The notes beneath the pieces are model-generated. The model was not told the DNA's origin, did no database searches, and saw only the letters and a list, made by a program, of their open reading frames with translations. From IMG/VR virus record IMGVR_UViG_3300035182_000826, positions 62,001 through 126,000 of that record: a DNA stretch of 64,000 nt; one strand, given 5' to 3'. This DNA is from a virus. The translations under genes and the position numbers were made by a program. Positions 57,576 through 64,000 of this stretch are shown piece by piece (within the stretch, counting starts at the first letter, position 1; every line of letters starts with the position of its first letter).

Positions 57576-57824
57576 GTGTCAACAGTTCTTACCTCAAGAC
57601 GTCAAATCGAACCGCCAAAGCGAAAAGACGTTGAACAGCTGCTTACCATCTATCAGTCATTGGCAGAGGCAAGAGAATTTCTCGGTATGTCAATGCCCTA
57701 CAATAGCGGTCGGATCATCAGCCCAGAATTAGAGCTGTCGGCCGACGATATCAGAGCGCTACTGAGAAACTTATCTTTTGAGTTCACCTCTTTCTTTCAG
57801 GAACTGAAAGCCACTAAGGCCTGA
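57576..57824 (+). CDS. Small helical hypothetical protein
   Basis: This is an 82-residue protein with a GTG start after AAGGAG. It is helical (KDVEQLLTIYQSLAEAREFL) with no domain recognised. It is convergent with, and overlaps by eleven bases, the minus-strand GIY-YIG nuclease gene. Confidence 0.65.
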   Translation: MSTVLTSRRQIEPPKRKDVEQLLTIYQSLAEAREFLGMSMPYNSGRIISPELELSADDIRALLRNLSFEFTSFFQELKATKA

Positions 57825-58224
57825 CAAGAACAGCCTCGGCACCAAAGGTCGCAGTGTAATCACTGGCGACCTTTTTCTCCACCTGGTGTATCTCTTCTCT
57901 TGATAGGCCTGAGAAGAGAATCGTGAAGCACAACGTTATCCTCTTTGCGTTGCCAAGAATCTCCGGTGTGTAAAGCCTTGAGATTCCTACCTTTGTTGAC
58001 ACACGTGCTTGCTTCAGTGCAGACTTGTGCTTGCTCGCCCGTGTTGCAGGCGAGCGCGTCTGCCCAATGTACCAAAACACCTGTCCATCCACATCAATGG
58101 ACAGCTCATAGACTGAGTAGGTGTTATCCTGGTGTTTTGAAAAATCAGTGATCATGTCAATCAGTACTGTGCTTAGGTAGTCCTTGTACTGATCAGCAAT
58201 CTCATCTAAAGAATACGTGATCAT
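57814..58224 (-). CDS. GIY-YIG family endonuclease
   Basis: About 136 residues from the ATG at 58224. The core has YSVYELSIDVDGQVFWYIGQ followed by TRSPATRASKH, matching the two GIY-YIG strands (here VYE...WYIG) and the catalytic Arg. The C-terminal VEKKVASDYTATFGAEA fits the family's Glu helix. Small GIY-YIG proteins in T4-like phages are often homing endonucleases (Seg family). It has a minus-strand late box 25 bases upstream. A TTG further upstream (58248) is a less likely start. Confidence 0.7.
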   Translation of the reverse strand: MITYSLDEIADQYKDYLSTVLIDMITDFSKHQDNTYSVYELSIDVDGQVFWYIGQTRSPATRASKHKSALKQARVSTKVGISRLYTPEILGNAKRITLCFTILFSGLSREEIHQVEKKVASDYTATFGAEAVLVRP

Positions 58225-58249
58225 GTGCCGCCAATAGTTTCGCGGCAAG

Positions 58250-58255
58250 TATTTA
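58250..58255 (-). promoter_or_regulatory. Late promoter box (minus strand) for the GIY-YIG gene
   Basis: The minus strand reads AATAAATACTT 25 bases before the ATG at 58224. Confidence 0.5.
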
Positions 58256-58268
58256 TTGTACTGAAAAT

Positions 58269-58304
58269 GTAACGACCGTGTTCGGCCTGATCAGGTCGTT
58301 ACAC
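58269..58304. promoter_or_regulatory. Inverted repeat GTAACGACC / GGTCGTTAC upstream of the second AAA+ gene
   Basis: Two 9-base arms separated by about 16 bases lie in the divergent region between the GIY-YIG and AAA+ genes. It could be an operator or hairpin; a weak -10-like TATAGT follows near 58335. Function is not shown. Confidence 0.35.
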
Positions 58305-58381
58305 TTTCTGGTGTTCACCAGAAAAAATCATGTTATAGTTCCAACATCAACAAACAACGCCAAATACTAGGAGTGTTCAAC

Positions 58382-59404
58382 ATGGCAGTTGCTCAAGTTT
58401 CTTGGAATCCGAGTCAAGCCCGCTGGGAAGCCACCTTTGGTGGCCGAGTGATCGCTTCGAACCGGAACTTCTCTGGTGGCGTCGACTACCTCCGTCGTGT
58501 GATCGAAGGCGGCTTCAGCCAGAAGGCCAAGAACCTCGGTATCGACAAGATCGAAGTCCTGCAAGCGTCGACTGCGCTGTCGAACGTTGTGAACGGCACG
58601 ATGAACTCCGATGATGAGTTGGCTCCGGAGCCACTGCGCAGTCTGGATGATGAATTCCCGATCAACGAGCGCTTCGCGATCATGACTGACTACGTCGAGA
58701 TGGTCGCTGAAAAGCAACTCGCATCAACGATCGTGACCGGTGAAGGCGGTCTCGGCAAGTCATTCACGGTGATGCGCACGCTGCGAGCCTGCGGCCTGGA
58801 AGACACCGACAAGTACCTCGGTGCCAAGGAAATCGGCTCTTCGTTCGATGGCTTCCGCGGCTACAAGGTCATCAAGGGGTACTCCACCGCGAAGGGTCTG
58901 TACCGCACGCTGTACGAGTATCGGAACCAGATCGTTGTGTTTGACGACTGTGACTCCATCTTGAAGGATGCGAACGCGGTGAACGTGCTCAAGGCTGCCC
59001 TTGACAGCTACGATGTTCGAATCGTGTCGTGGAATGCCGAATCGATGATGGGTGATGATGACCTGCCGCGCAGCTTCGAGTTCACTGGCGGCGTGATCTT
59101 CATCTCGAACCTTCCGAAGTACAAGGTGCCGCAAGCCATTCGCTCTCGTGCCATGTGTGCCGATGTGAGCATGTCCCGCGATGAAGTCATCGAGCGCATG
59201 CAAGTCATCATTGAGTCTGACGAGTTCATGCCGAACTTCTCGATGGAGCATAAGCGTGAAGCCCTCCAGTTCGTGTCTGATCATCGTGATGATCCGCTGA
59301 TCGCTGAACTGAACCTTCGCTCGCTGGTGAACGCGGTCAAGGCCCGTGAAGCCAAGCCGGACTCGTGGGAGCGTCTCGCCCTGTACTCCATGGCGAACTC
59401 CTAA
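58382..59404 (+). CDS. AAA+ ATPase B, paralogue of the tail-module ATPase
   Basis: The 340-residue protein starts at ATG 58382 after AGGAG. Walker A (GEGGLGKSF) is at about 120-128, Walker B (IVVFDDCDS) follows, then NVLKAALDSYDVRIVSW and GGVIFISNLPK. These segments align with those of the 522-residue ATPase at 45423, but the N-terminal domain is different and shorter. Codon use is clearly more GC-rich (CTC, ATC, CGC) than in most of the window, pointing to separate acquisition or different expression. It is the last gene before repeat field 2. Substrate unknown. Confidence 0.75.
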   Translation: MAVAQVSWNPSQARWEATFGGRVIASNRNFSGGVDYLRRVIEGGFSQKAKNLGIDKIEVLQASTALSNVVNGTMNSDDELAPEPLRSLDDEFPINERFAIMTDYVEMVAEKQLASTIVTGEGGLGKSFTVMRTLRACGLEDTDKYLGAKEIGSSFDGFRGYKVIKGYSTAKGLYRTLYEYRNQIVVFDDCDSILKDANAVNVLKAALDSYDVRIVSWNAESMMGDDDLPRSFEFTGGVIFISNLPKYKVPQAIRSRAMCADVSMSRDEVIERMQVIIESDEFMPNFSMEHKREALQFVSDHRDDPLIAELNLRSLVNAVKAREAKPDSWERLALYSMANS

Positions 59405-59485
59405 TCCCCTTATCAAACTCAAGATTTTGAAAGGTTGATCTGAACTCCTAGTGCCTGACTCCTTTGCAGTTGCCAGGCCCTCTTA

Positions 59486-59520
59486 GGCCCTACAGCGAAA
59501 GTTGTAGGGCCATTTTTTAT
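59486..59520 (+). terminator. Rho-independent terminator after AAA+ ATPase B
   Basis: GGCCCTACA pairs with TGTAGGGCC across an 8-base loop and is followed by ATTTTTTATT. Confidence 0.9.
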
Positions 59521-59523
59521 TCT

Positions 59524-60470
59524 GCCTCGGCGACACCGGTGAGGCCCGGCTCACACAGGCTCGCCAAGACATATATCTTTATTGGCCACTATTTTTAAGC
59601 GCACCGGCGTCGCCTCGTGTCGCCGGCTCACGTTGAACCCGCTATTCGTCGGCTAATGCGCTCTGTGTGCGCCTCACCACTATGAACACCACCTCACTCC
59701 AATGAGAACCTGAAGAACTGGTCACCTCGCTCCAATGAAGAACTTGTTGGAGAATCCGTTGAACCCGCTATCTGTCGGCTAATGCGCTCTATGGGCGCTC
59801 ACGCCTCACTTAAACTTTTTGCTAATGATAATGTCAGCTCTTGAAGGTCCTTGACCGTGTCATAGAACCCATTGAACCCGCTATTCGTCGGCTAATGCGC
59901 TCTATGAGCGCACTGTGCACCTCACACAAAGAGCCCCTTCTAATTTGGCGCCTTTCTTAAGTGCAGTTCGCCATAAGCGATAGAGCACCACCTCGGCGAC
60001 ACCGGTGAGGTCCGGCTCACACCGGACCTCACCACCAATAAGTTATGCACAGCACTTGGCCGGTGTGAGCCGGCGTCGCCTCGTGTCGCCGGCTCACGTT
60101 GAACCCGCTATTCGTCGGCTAATGCGCTCTGTGTACGCACACTGTGAGCGACTATGACCAATGAAAACTGATCACCTGCTCCAATGAAGAACTTGTTGGA
60201 GAACTTGTTGGAGAACTTGTTGGAGAGCCCATTGAACCTGCTATTCGTCGGCTAATGCGCTCTGTGTGCGCCTCACCACTAAGAACACTCTTCTAATTTG
60301 ACACTTTCTTAAGTGCGGCACAAATGGCAGTTCGCCATAAGCAATGAGCACAGCCTCGGCGACACCGGTGAGGTCCGGTGTGAGCCGGACCTCACCGCCA
60401 ATAAGTTATGCACAGCACTTGGCCGGTGTGAGCCGGCGTCGCCTCGTGTCGCCGAGGGTGACAGGCGTCA
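59524..60470. repeat. Repeat field 2: same units as field 1 in opposite orientation
   Basis: Three GC-rich units (about 59525-59630, 59940-60090, 60295-60465) share CGGCGACACCGGTGAGG and the arm GTCGCCTCGTGTCGCC. The second contains a perfect hairpin, GGTGAGGTCCGG with CCGGACCTCACC. Two exact DnaA-box-like TTATGCACA sites lie at 60043-60051 and 60406-60414. The reverse of GCATTAGCCGACGAATAGC occurs at about 59633, 59759 (variant), 59872, 60099 and 60232, separated by TCCAATGAAGAACTTGTTGG-type spacers. No genes are visible in this kilobase. Confidence 0.8.
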
Positions 60471-60478
60471 ATAGAAGA

Positions 60479-60484
60479 TAAATA
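60479..60484 (+). promoter_or_regulatory. T4-type late promoter box TAAATA
   Basis: GATAAATAGC lies at the edge of repeat field 2, 21 bases before the ATG at 60506. Confidence 0.55.
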
Positions 60485-60505
60485 GCCAATCATTATGGAG
60501 TTCAT

Positions 60506-61153
60506 ATGAAAGTCAAAGATCTATTACAAGAGCTCATTGGCATCAAGAAGTACCAAGGCGTTGACTTGCTGCAGCTTCTCATGAAGCTCCAAAGTGAAAA
60601 GAAGATCAACGTGAAGAATGGGTCTTTCAGTGTCGTAATCATTCCTGAGAATGAAGACTTTGTGTACAGAGTGTGGACACAGGATGGTGGTTGGTTAGAT
60701 TATATGGAGTACTGCATTGACCACCAAGACAATCCACACATCTTGAAAATCAAGAGTCGTGCGAAGAAGATTCCATTCATTTTTCAGAGACCTGAGGGGT
60801 TTGAGACAACACTGTATGTTGTCAAGACTGAGAAACTACAACCTTTGATTTCCAACATTGATCTGTTTGATCAGGTCAGAGTGTTCAGTAATATCGTGCA
60901 AAGAGATTTTCCAACATATGCGATTGTGAATAAGAGAATCAAAGAGCAAACTGGAATCAAGACTGATTTTGATAAGAGCTTCTATGACACGGTCAAGGAC
61001 CTTCAAGAGCACTCACCCTTTCTACTTGACATCTCAACTTCGAATGTGATGCTGCGTGGAACTACTCTGGTTCTCTCTGATCCAATTGCAGAAGTCGGAA
61101 CTAAGGAATTCAAAACAGCTGCTGACATTATCATTAGCAAAAAGTTTAAGTGA
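60506..61153 (+). CDS. Protein-kinase-like fold protein (putative)
   Basis: The 215-residue protein has an N-terminal FVYRVWTQDGGWLDYMEYCI and then NPHILKIK, like the N-lobe and linker of compact kinase folds. A C-terminal FLLDISTSNVMLRGTTLVLS then DP follows the catalytic loop pattern D-x4-N and a metal-binding Asp (LSDPI). A Gly-rich loop and canonical Lys are not obvious, so it may be a divergent or inactive member. Its own late box and GGAG site precede it. A repeat fragment and small terminator follow. Confidence 0.45.
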   Translation: MKVKDLLQELIGIKKYQGVDLLQLLMKLQSEKKINVKNGSFSVVIIPENEDFVYRVWTQDGGWLDYMEYCIDHQDNPHILKIKSRAKKIPFIFQRPEGFETTLYVVKTEKLQPLISNIDLFDQVRVFSNIVQRDFPTYAIVNKRIKEQTGIKTDFDKSFYDTVKDLQEHSPFLLDISTSNVMLRGTTLVLSDPIAEVGTKEFKTAADIIISKKFK

Positions 61154-61164
61154 GGTGTGAGCGC

Positions 61165-61199
61165 CCGTTATACGCATTAGCCGACGAATAGCAGGTTCA
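61165..61199 (+). repeat. Single GCATTAGCCGACGAATAGC unit
   Basis: One copy in the orientation of field 1, opposite to field 2, in the gap between the kinase-like and RNA ligase genes. Confidence 0.8.
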
Positions 61200-61204
61200 C
61201 GATT

Positions 61205-61222
61205 TAACCCAAAAAGGGTTTT
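61205..61222 (+). terminator. Short hairpin, possible terminator
   Basis: AACCC pairs with GGGTT around AAAAA and is followed by TTAGC; weak. Confidence 0.5.
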
Positions 61223-61271
61223 AGCAAATAAACCCATTAAGTTACATTTTCTGTACTTCTAAGGTCAGAAA

Positions 61272-62534
61272 ATGGAAAGAAAACTAGTAACAGTTAGACC
61301 GATCAGCGCGCTTCTGCCAATCCCTGGGGCTGATGCAATTGAAACTGCTGTCATTGACGGGTGGACAGTGGTTGTGAAGAAGGGTGAATTTCAAGTAAAT
61401 GACCTGTGTGTTTACTTTGAGATTGACAGCTTCCTTCCAGACGGCAACCCAGCATGGCAATTCTTGGTTGACAAACAGAGTCAAGAATTTGAGGGTGTCA
61501 GAGGACATCGACTACGCACCATTCGGCTTCGCAAGCAGTTGAGCCAAGGGCTGGCTCTGCCGCTTAGCGCGTTTCCACAAATTAAAGACTCTGTTCCGAA
61601 GTCGTTTGATGTTAAACCTGGCGCGATTCACCAGGTTTATGGTGAATATCTGTCTGACACGGACTTCGCTCCACTTCTAGATGTCAAGAAGTGGGAAGCT
61701 ACTCTGCCAGCACAGCTAGCTGGCCAAGCTGAAGGTCTGTTCCCGTCATTCATCGTGAAGACTGATCAAGAGCGCTGCCAAAACCTCTGTCGTCAAATCT
61801 TCGGTTATGATCCACAAGTTGTGCCGGTTGATTCTTCAAATATCCCCCAAGACGAGATTGATCGACTGCTGAGCACTGGCGAGTTCGTGAAGAATGAGGA
61901 TGGTAGCATTTCAAAATTGCTGCCAGCGCAAGCGTCGCGTAATGATTGGTATGAAGTCACAATCAAGCTTGATGGTTCCTCAATGACTGTCTTCAATGAT
62001 GGTGGGTACTATGTGAATGAAGACGGCACAGATCATGTTGGTGTCTGCAGTCGCAATCTAGAGCTCAAGGACAACGAAGAGAACGCCCAGAACGCGTTCG
62101 TGAAGATGTTCAATGAGAGCGGCCTGAAGGACGCGCTGAAGAAGACTGGACTTGCAGTCGCCGTTCAAGGTGAGCTGATGGGCCCGAACATTCAAGGCAA
62201 TCGTGAAAACCTGAAGGTGCATCAGTTCTTCGTGTTTAACATTCAAGCGCTTGCGCCAGATGTTCAGCAATTCCTGCCTCCACTGCAGCGTCTTGCAGTG
62301 CTTGAAAAGCTCTACGACGCTGGTGTGTCAAGAGAGTTGGTCATGCATGCTCCGATCCTCTTCTCCAATACCACTCTTGAGGCCCTTGGCATTGAAGATA
62401 TCCAATCGCTCTTGGACTTCGCGAATGGTCCTTCACTGAACAATCCTGTTCGCGAAGGCCTGGTTTTCAAGCGGCATGACGGGCTGTTCAGCTTCAAGGC
62501 CATCAGCAATCATTACCTGCTGCAGGAGAAGTGA
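61272..62534 (+). CDS. RNA ligase (DraRnl/Rnl5-like)
   Basis: The 420-residue protein has an N-terminal OB-type module (KLVTVRPISALLPIPGADAI to VYFEIDSFLP) as in Deinococcus RNA ligase. It is followed by a nucleotidyltransferase domain with motif I TIKLDGSS (Lys232), motif III VAVQGELMG, motif IV EGLVFKR and motif V FSFKAIS. It should seal RNA ends or nicks using ATP, for instance to repair tRNAs cleaved by host anticodon nucleases. The start follows AAGG. Its stop overlaps the next ATG (TGATG). Confidence 0.85.
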   Translation: MERKLVTVRPISALLPIPGADAIETAVIDGWTVVVKKGEFQVNDLCVYFEIDSFLPDGNPAWQFLVDKQSQEFEGVRGHRLRTIRLRKQLSQGLALPLSAFPQIKDSVPKSFDVKPGAIHQVYGEYLSDTDFAPLLDVKKWEATLPAQLAGQAEGLFPSFIVKTDQERCQNLCRQIFGYDPQVVPVDSSNIPQDEIDRLLSTGEFVKNEDGSISKLLPAQASRNDWYEVTIKLDGSSMTVFNDGGYYVNEDGTDHVGVCSRNLELKDNEENAQNAFVKMFNESGLKDALKKTGLAVAVQGELMGPNIQGNRENLKVHQFFVFNIQALAPDVQQFLPPLQRLAVLEKLYDAGVSRELVMHAPILFSNTTLEALGIEDIQSLLDFANGPSLNNPVREGLVFKRHDGLFSFKAISNHYLLQEK

Positions 62535-62762
62535 TGGCATCATTCAAGTGCACGAGTCCGTGCACTTGAAGAGTTCAGGAAGAGGAACCTTTTCTATCAG
62601 CTTTTTCACAAAAAGCCACATTGGGATAACTGCGTTAGCGCCCAGCGTTACTGGGCGAAAGAGTTCACCAATCTTGGCGGTGAATTTTCAATCACTGAGT
62701 CGTTCCTTCGGGACATTACTATAAGGACAAGCAATGAGCTTTCGTGTAACTCTGAAACCTGA
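62534..62762 (+). pseudogene. Small gene with a 28-base hairpin and frame change after codon 3
   Basis: The ATG coupled to the ligase stop opens MASFKCTSPCT and then meets TGA. From 62571 another frame reads EFRKRNLFYQLFHKKPHWDN and continues to TGA at 62762. The frame change coincides with a perfect hairpin (62543-62570, 11-bp arms, 6-base loop); leaving out exactly its 28 bases joins codon 3 to GAG in frame. Alternatively a single extra base has shifted the frame, since the shifted frame also reads sensibly through the hairpin (ARVRALEEF). Confidence 0.5.
62543..62570 (+). other. Perfect 28-base hairpin inside a start region
   Basis: TTCAAGTGCAC and GTGCACTTGAA flank GAGTCC. There is no T-run, so it is not a simple terminator. 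Confidence 0.8.
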
Positions 62763-63120
62763 CACCTATGTTGTTGGTGATCCACGACAACTTCTAGATC
62801 GCTCCACATGGGAAGAGATCAAGGAAGAGGACAATAGTGACATCATTGAATATGATGGACATGAGTTGTGCTGGCTCGCCGTGAAGCCAGGCACGTTCTA
62901 TGGCGATGAAGAAACTGAGCTTGATCTGATTTCAGGATCAGTGATCATCATGCCAGAAGAACTTGCAGTGAATTCGATTGCGCCATTGACGATTGTGGCA
63001 GATGATGGTCTTCGGGTCATCTTCAAAAATGATGTTCTTGAAGTTGGGAATGAGTCCTTTGACTTTGGCGACTCGTACTTTGATGATGAGGACGCAGACG
63101 ATGAGTCATACGATTTCTGA
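62734..63120 (+). CDS. Acidic hypothetical protein
   Basis: This is a 128-residue beta-rich protein (MSFRVTLKPDTYVVGDPRQL). The VGDP motif and following W resemble small phage and bacterial proteins of unknown function that start with 'GxYyiGDP'. The C-terminus is strongly acidic (FDDEDADDESYDF). It starts after AAGGACA and overlaps the frame of the preceding broken gene. Confidence 0.65.
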   Translation: MSFRVTLKPDTYVVGDPRQLLDRSTWEEIKEEDNSDIIEYDGHELCWLAVKPGTFYGDEETELDLISGSVIIMPEELAVNSIAPLTIVADDGLRVIFKNDVLEVGNESFDFGDSYFDDEDADDESYDF

Positions 63121-63124
63121 CGAG

Positions 63125-63130
63125 TAAATA
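63125..63130 (+). promoter_or_regulatory. T4-type late promoter box TAAATA
   Basis: AGTAAATAGTC lies 25 bases before the GTG at 63156. Confidence 0.5.
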
Positions 63131-63155
63131 GTCCATAATCATCTTGGAGACGGTT

Positions 63156-63563
63156 GTGGACAGAAATACACTCATCAAAGAAGCGTGTGAAGCTGCTCTT
63201 GAAATCAATGAGCAGCTGAACTTTCTCTTAGACTCTTATGACATCTTCAGAGAAGGATTAATGACAACGCCAATCAGCACCTGCCATATCGTTGATGTAA
63301 ACACTGCCATCAAAGAGATTACAGGGCTAACAAAGCTGATGTCGATTGTTCTTCAACAGTGGAAAAATGGAGTCTCTGAGTTTTCAGCCGCCGGTTTGGA
63401 GATCCATGTATTGAATGAGCTTCATGTTCAAATTTTGACACTGTTTAGATTCCTAGAGTTGATGAGTATTCACTCAAGCACTTTCGACTTGGCCCAGTTG
63501 AACGCGGCTGTTGAGAGATTCAGAATCGCAAATAGAGGCCTGAACAAGGTGACGCATGATTAA
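63156..63563 (+). CDS. Hypothetical helical protein
   Basis: This is a 135-residue all-helical protein. The GTG at 63156 is preferred because GGAG (63146-63149) is well spaced before it, while the in-frame TTG at 63144 overlaps that site. Helices such as KEACEAALEINEQLNFLLDS and AIKEITGLTKLMSIVLQQW suggest a helical bundle. It overlaps the kinase gene downstream by eight bases. The function is unknown. Confidence 0.65.
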   Translation: MDRNTLIKEACEAALEINEQLNFLLDSYDIFREGLMTTPISTCHIVDVNTAIKEITGLTKLMSIVLQQWKNGVSEFSAAGLEIHVLNELHVQILTLFRFLELMSIHSSTFDLAQLNAAVERFRIANRGLNKVTHD

Positions 63564-64000
63564 GATTGTTGGGTTCTCAGGTGCGCAGGGCGCCGGCAAA
63601 AGTACCTTGCTAAATGCGCTAAGAGATGATTTTGTAGTTGACGACTTCAAAGTGTCCAGAGCCGTCCAAAAAGAACAAGGCTGCACGTTAGAGGATGCGG
63701 TTCAGTCTTGGGACAAAATGGTTGTGTTCCAAACAAGCATTCTTTACCAGAAGTATCTGCATGACTCAGAGTTGCTAAAGCAGCCAGGTGACAGCATCAT
63801 TTTGGTCGAACGGACCTTTGCTGACATTTACGCTTACACGGCGCTCTGGTGTAAGCGCCTTGTTGCCAAGTCATTGGTAGAGCCAGAAGTGGCTGAGTCC
63901 TTCTTGACAGGTTATCTTGTGGCATGTCGCAAGTATCAAGACAAGCTTTACTCACTGCTGTTTGTGATTCCATTGATGGATCACATTCCACGAGAAGTAG
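63556..64000 (+). CDS. P-loop (deoxy)nucleotide kinase-like ATPase, 5' part
   Basis: The visible 148 residues begin MIKIVGFSGAQGAGKSTLLN, a Walker A of nucleotide kinase or NadR/AAA_28 type, followed by VSRAVQKEQG and later SIILVERTFADIYAYTALW, the usual 'ilEr...D' region of such kinases. The gene runs off the right edge. It may phosphorylate nucleotides or nicotinamide riboside-like substrates; the lid region needed to decide is incomplete. Confidence 0.7.
   Translation, partial: MIKIVGFSGAQGAGKSTLLNALRDDFVVDDFKVSRAVQKEQGCTLEDAVQSWDKMVVFQTSILYQKYLHDSELLKQPGDSIILVERTFADIYAYTALWCKRLVAKSLVEPEVAESFLTGYLVACRKYQDKLYSLLFVIPLMDHIPREV

Noticed and set aside
58760-59422. A 220-codon minus-strand frame opposite AAA+ ATPase B
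   Set aside because: The GC-rich codon pattern of the real gene leaves the opposite strand open; the antisense frame has no start signal or domain.

Overview
The window is part of the genome of a strictly lytic-looking, T4-superfamily tailed phage (myovirus morphology, contractile tail). The evidence is a near-complete set of T4-like virion genes (portal gp20, prohead protease gp21, scaffold gp22, major capsid gp23, neck gp13/gp14, gp15, sheath gp18, tube gp19, hub gp26, gp4, terminase gp16/gp17) plus T4-like replication and recombination genes (gp46/gp47, endonuclease VII, primase, DnaB-type helicase). Short intergenic TAAATA boxes sit just upstream of most virion genes, as in T4 late promoters. 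The accessory load suggests a large genome. The host cannot be named from the sequence. No tRNA, integrase or CRISPR array was recognised.

Layout. 0-7.4 kb: recombination and replication genes (gp47 end, gp46, endonuclease VII, a polymerase-like protein, primase, helicase). 7.4-15.8 kb: an accessory region in which three minus-strand genes (9.1-13.6 kb, including a nucleotidyltransferase fusion) lie between inverted, partly decayed copies of a gene family built from 26-residue repeats. 15.8-19.5 kb: a RecB-like nuclease, small unknown genes, a 2OG-oxygenase-like gene and gp26. 19.5-28.6 kb: a large tape-measure-like protein, then gp20, gp21, a small core protein, gp22 and gp23, followed by a nuclease-acetyltransferase fusion. 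28.6-30.1 kb: small accessory genes. 30.2-31.7 kb: a non-coding repeat field. 31.7-34.8 kb: acyl carrier protein, MazG-like, structural and Nudix genes. 35.2-52.5 kb: neck, tail and packaging module with a GS-like amidoligase, a second nuclease-acetyltransferase fusion and an AAA+ ATPase inserted among the structural genes. 52.5-59.4 kb: small genes, PhoH, a large appendage protein, a GIY-YIG nuclease and a second AAA+ ATPase of different codon usage. 59.5-60.5 kb: a second repeat field in opposite orientation. 60.5-64 kb: a kinase-like protein, an RNA ligase, small genes and the start of an NTP-binding kinase.

How it fits together. Replication and recombination genes are compact, with ATGA/TGATG overlaps. 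Virion genes form short transcription units, each with its own TAAATA box and often closed by a strong hairpin terminator, several of which work in both directions between convergent genes. The two repeat fields share a GC-rich palindromic unit carrying DnaA-box-like sites and are candidates for replication origins or recombination hot spots. Decay (frameshifts, in-frame stops, lost starts) is concentrated in small accessory genes, while the large conserved genes are intact.
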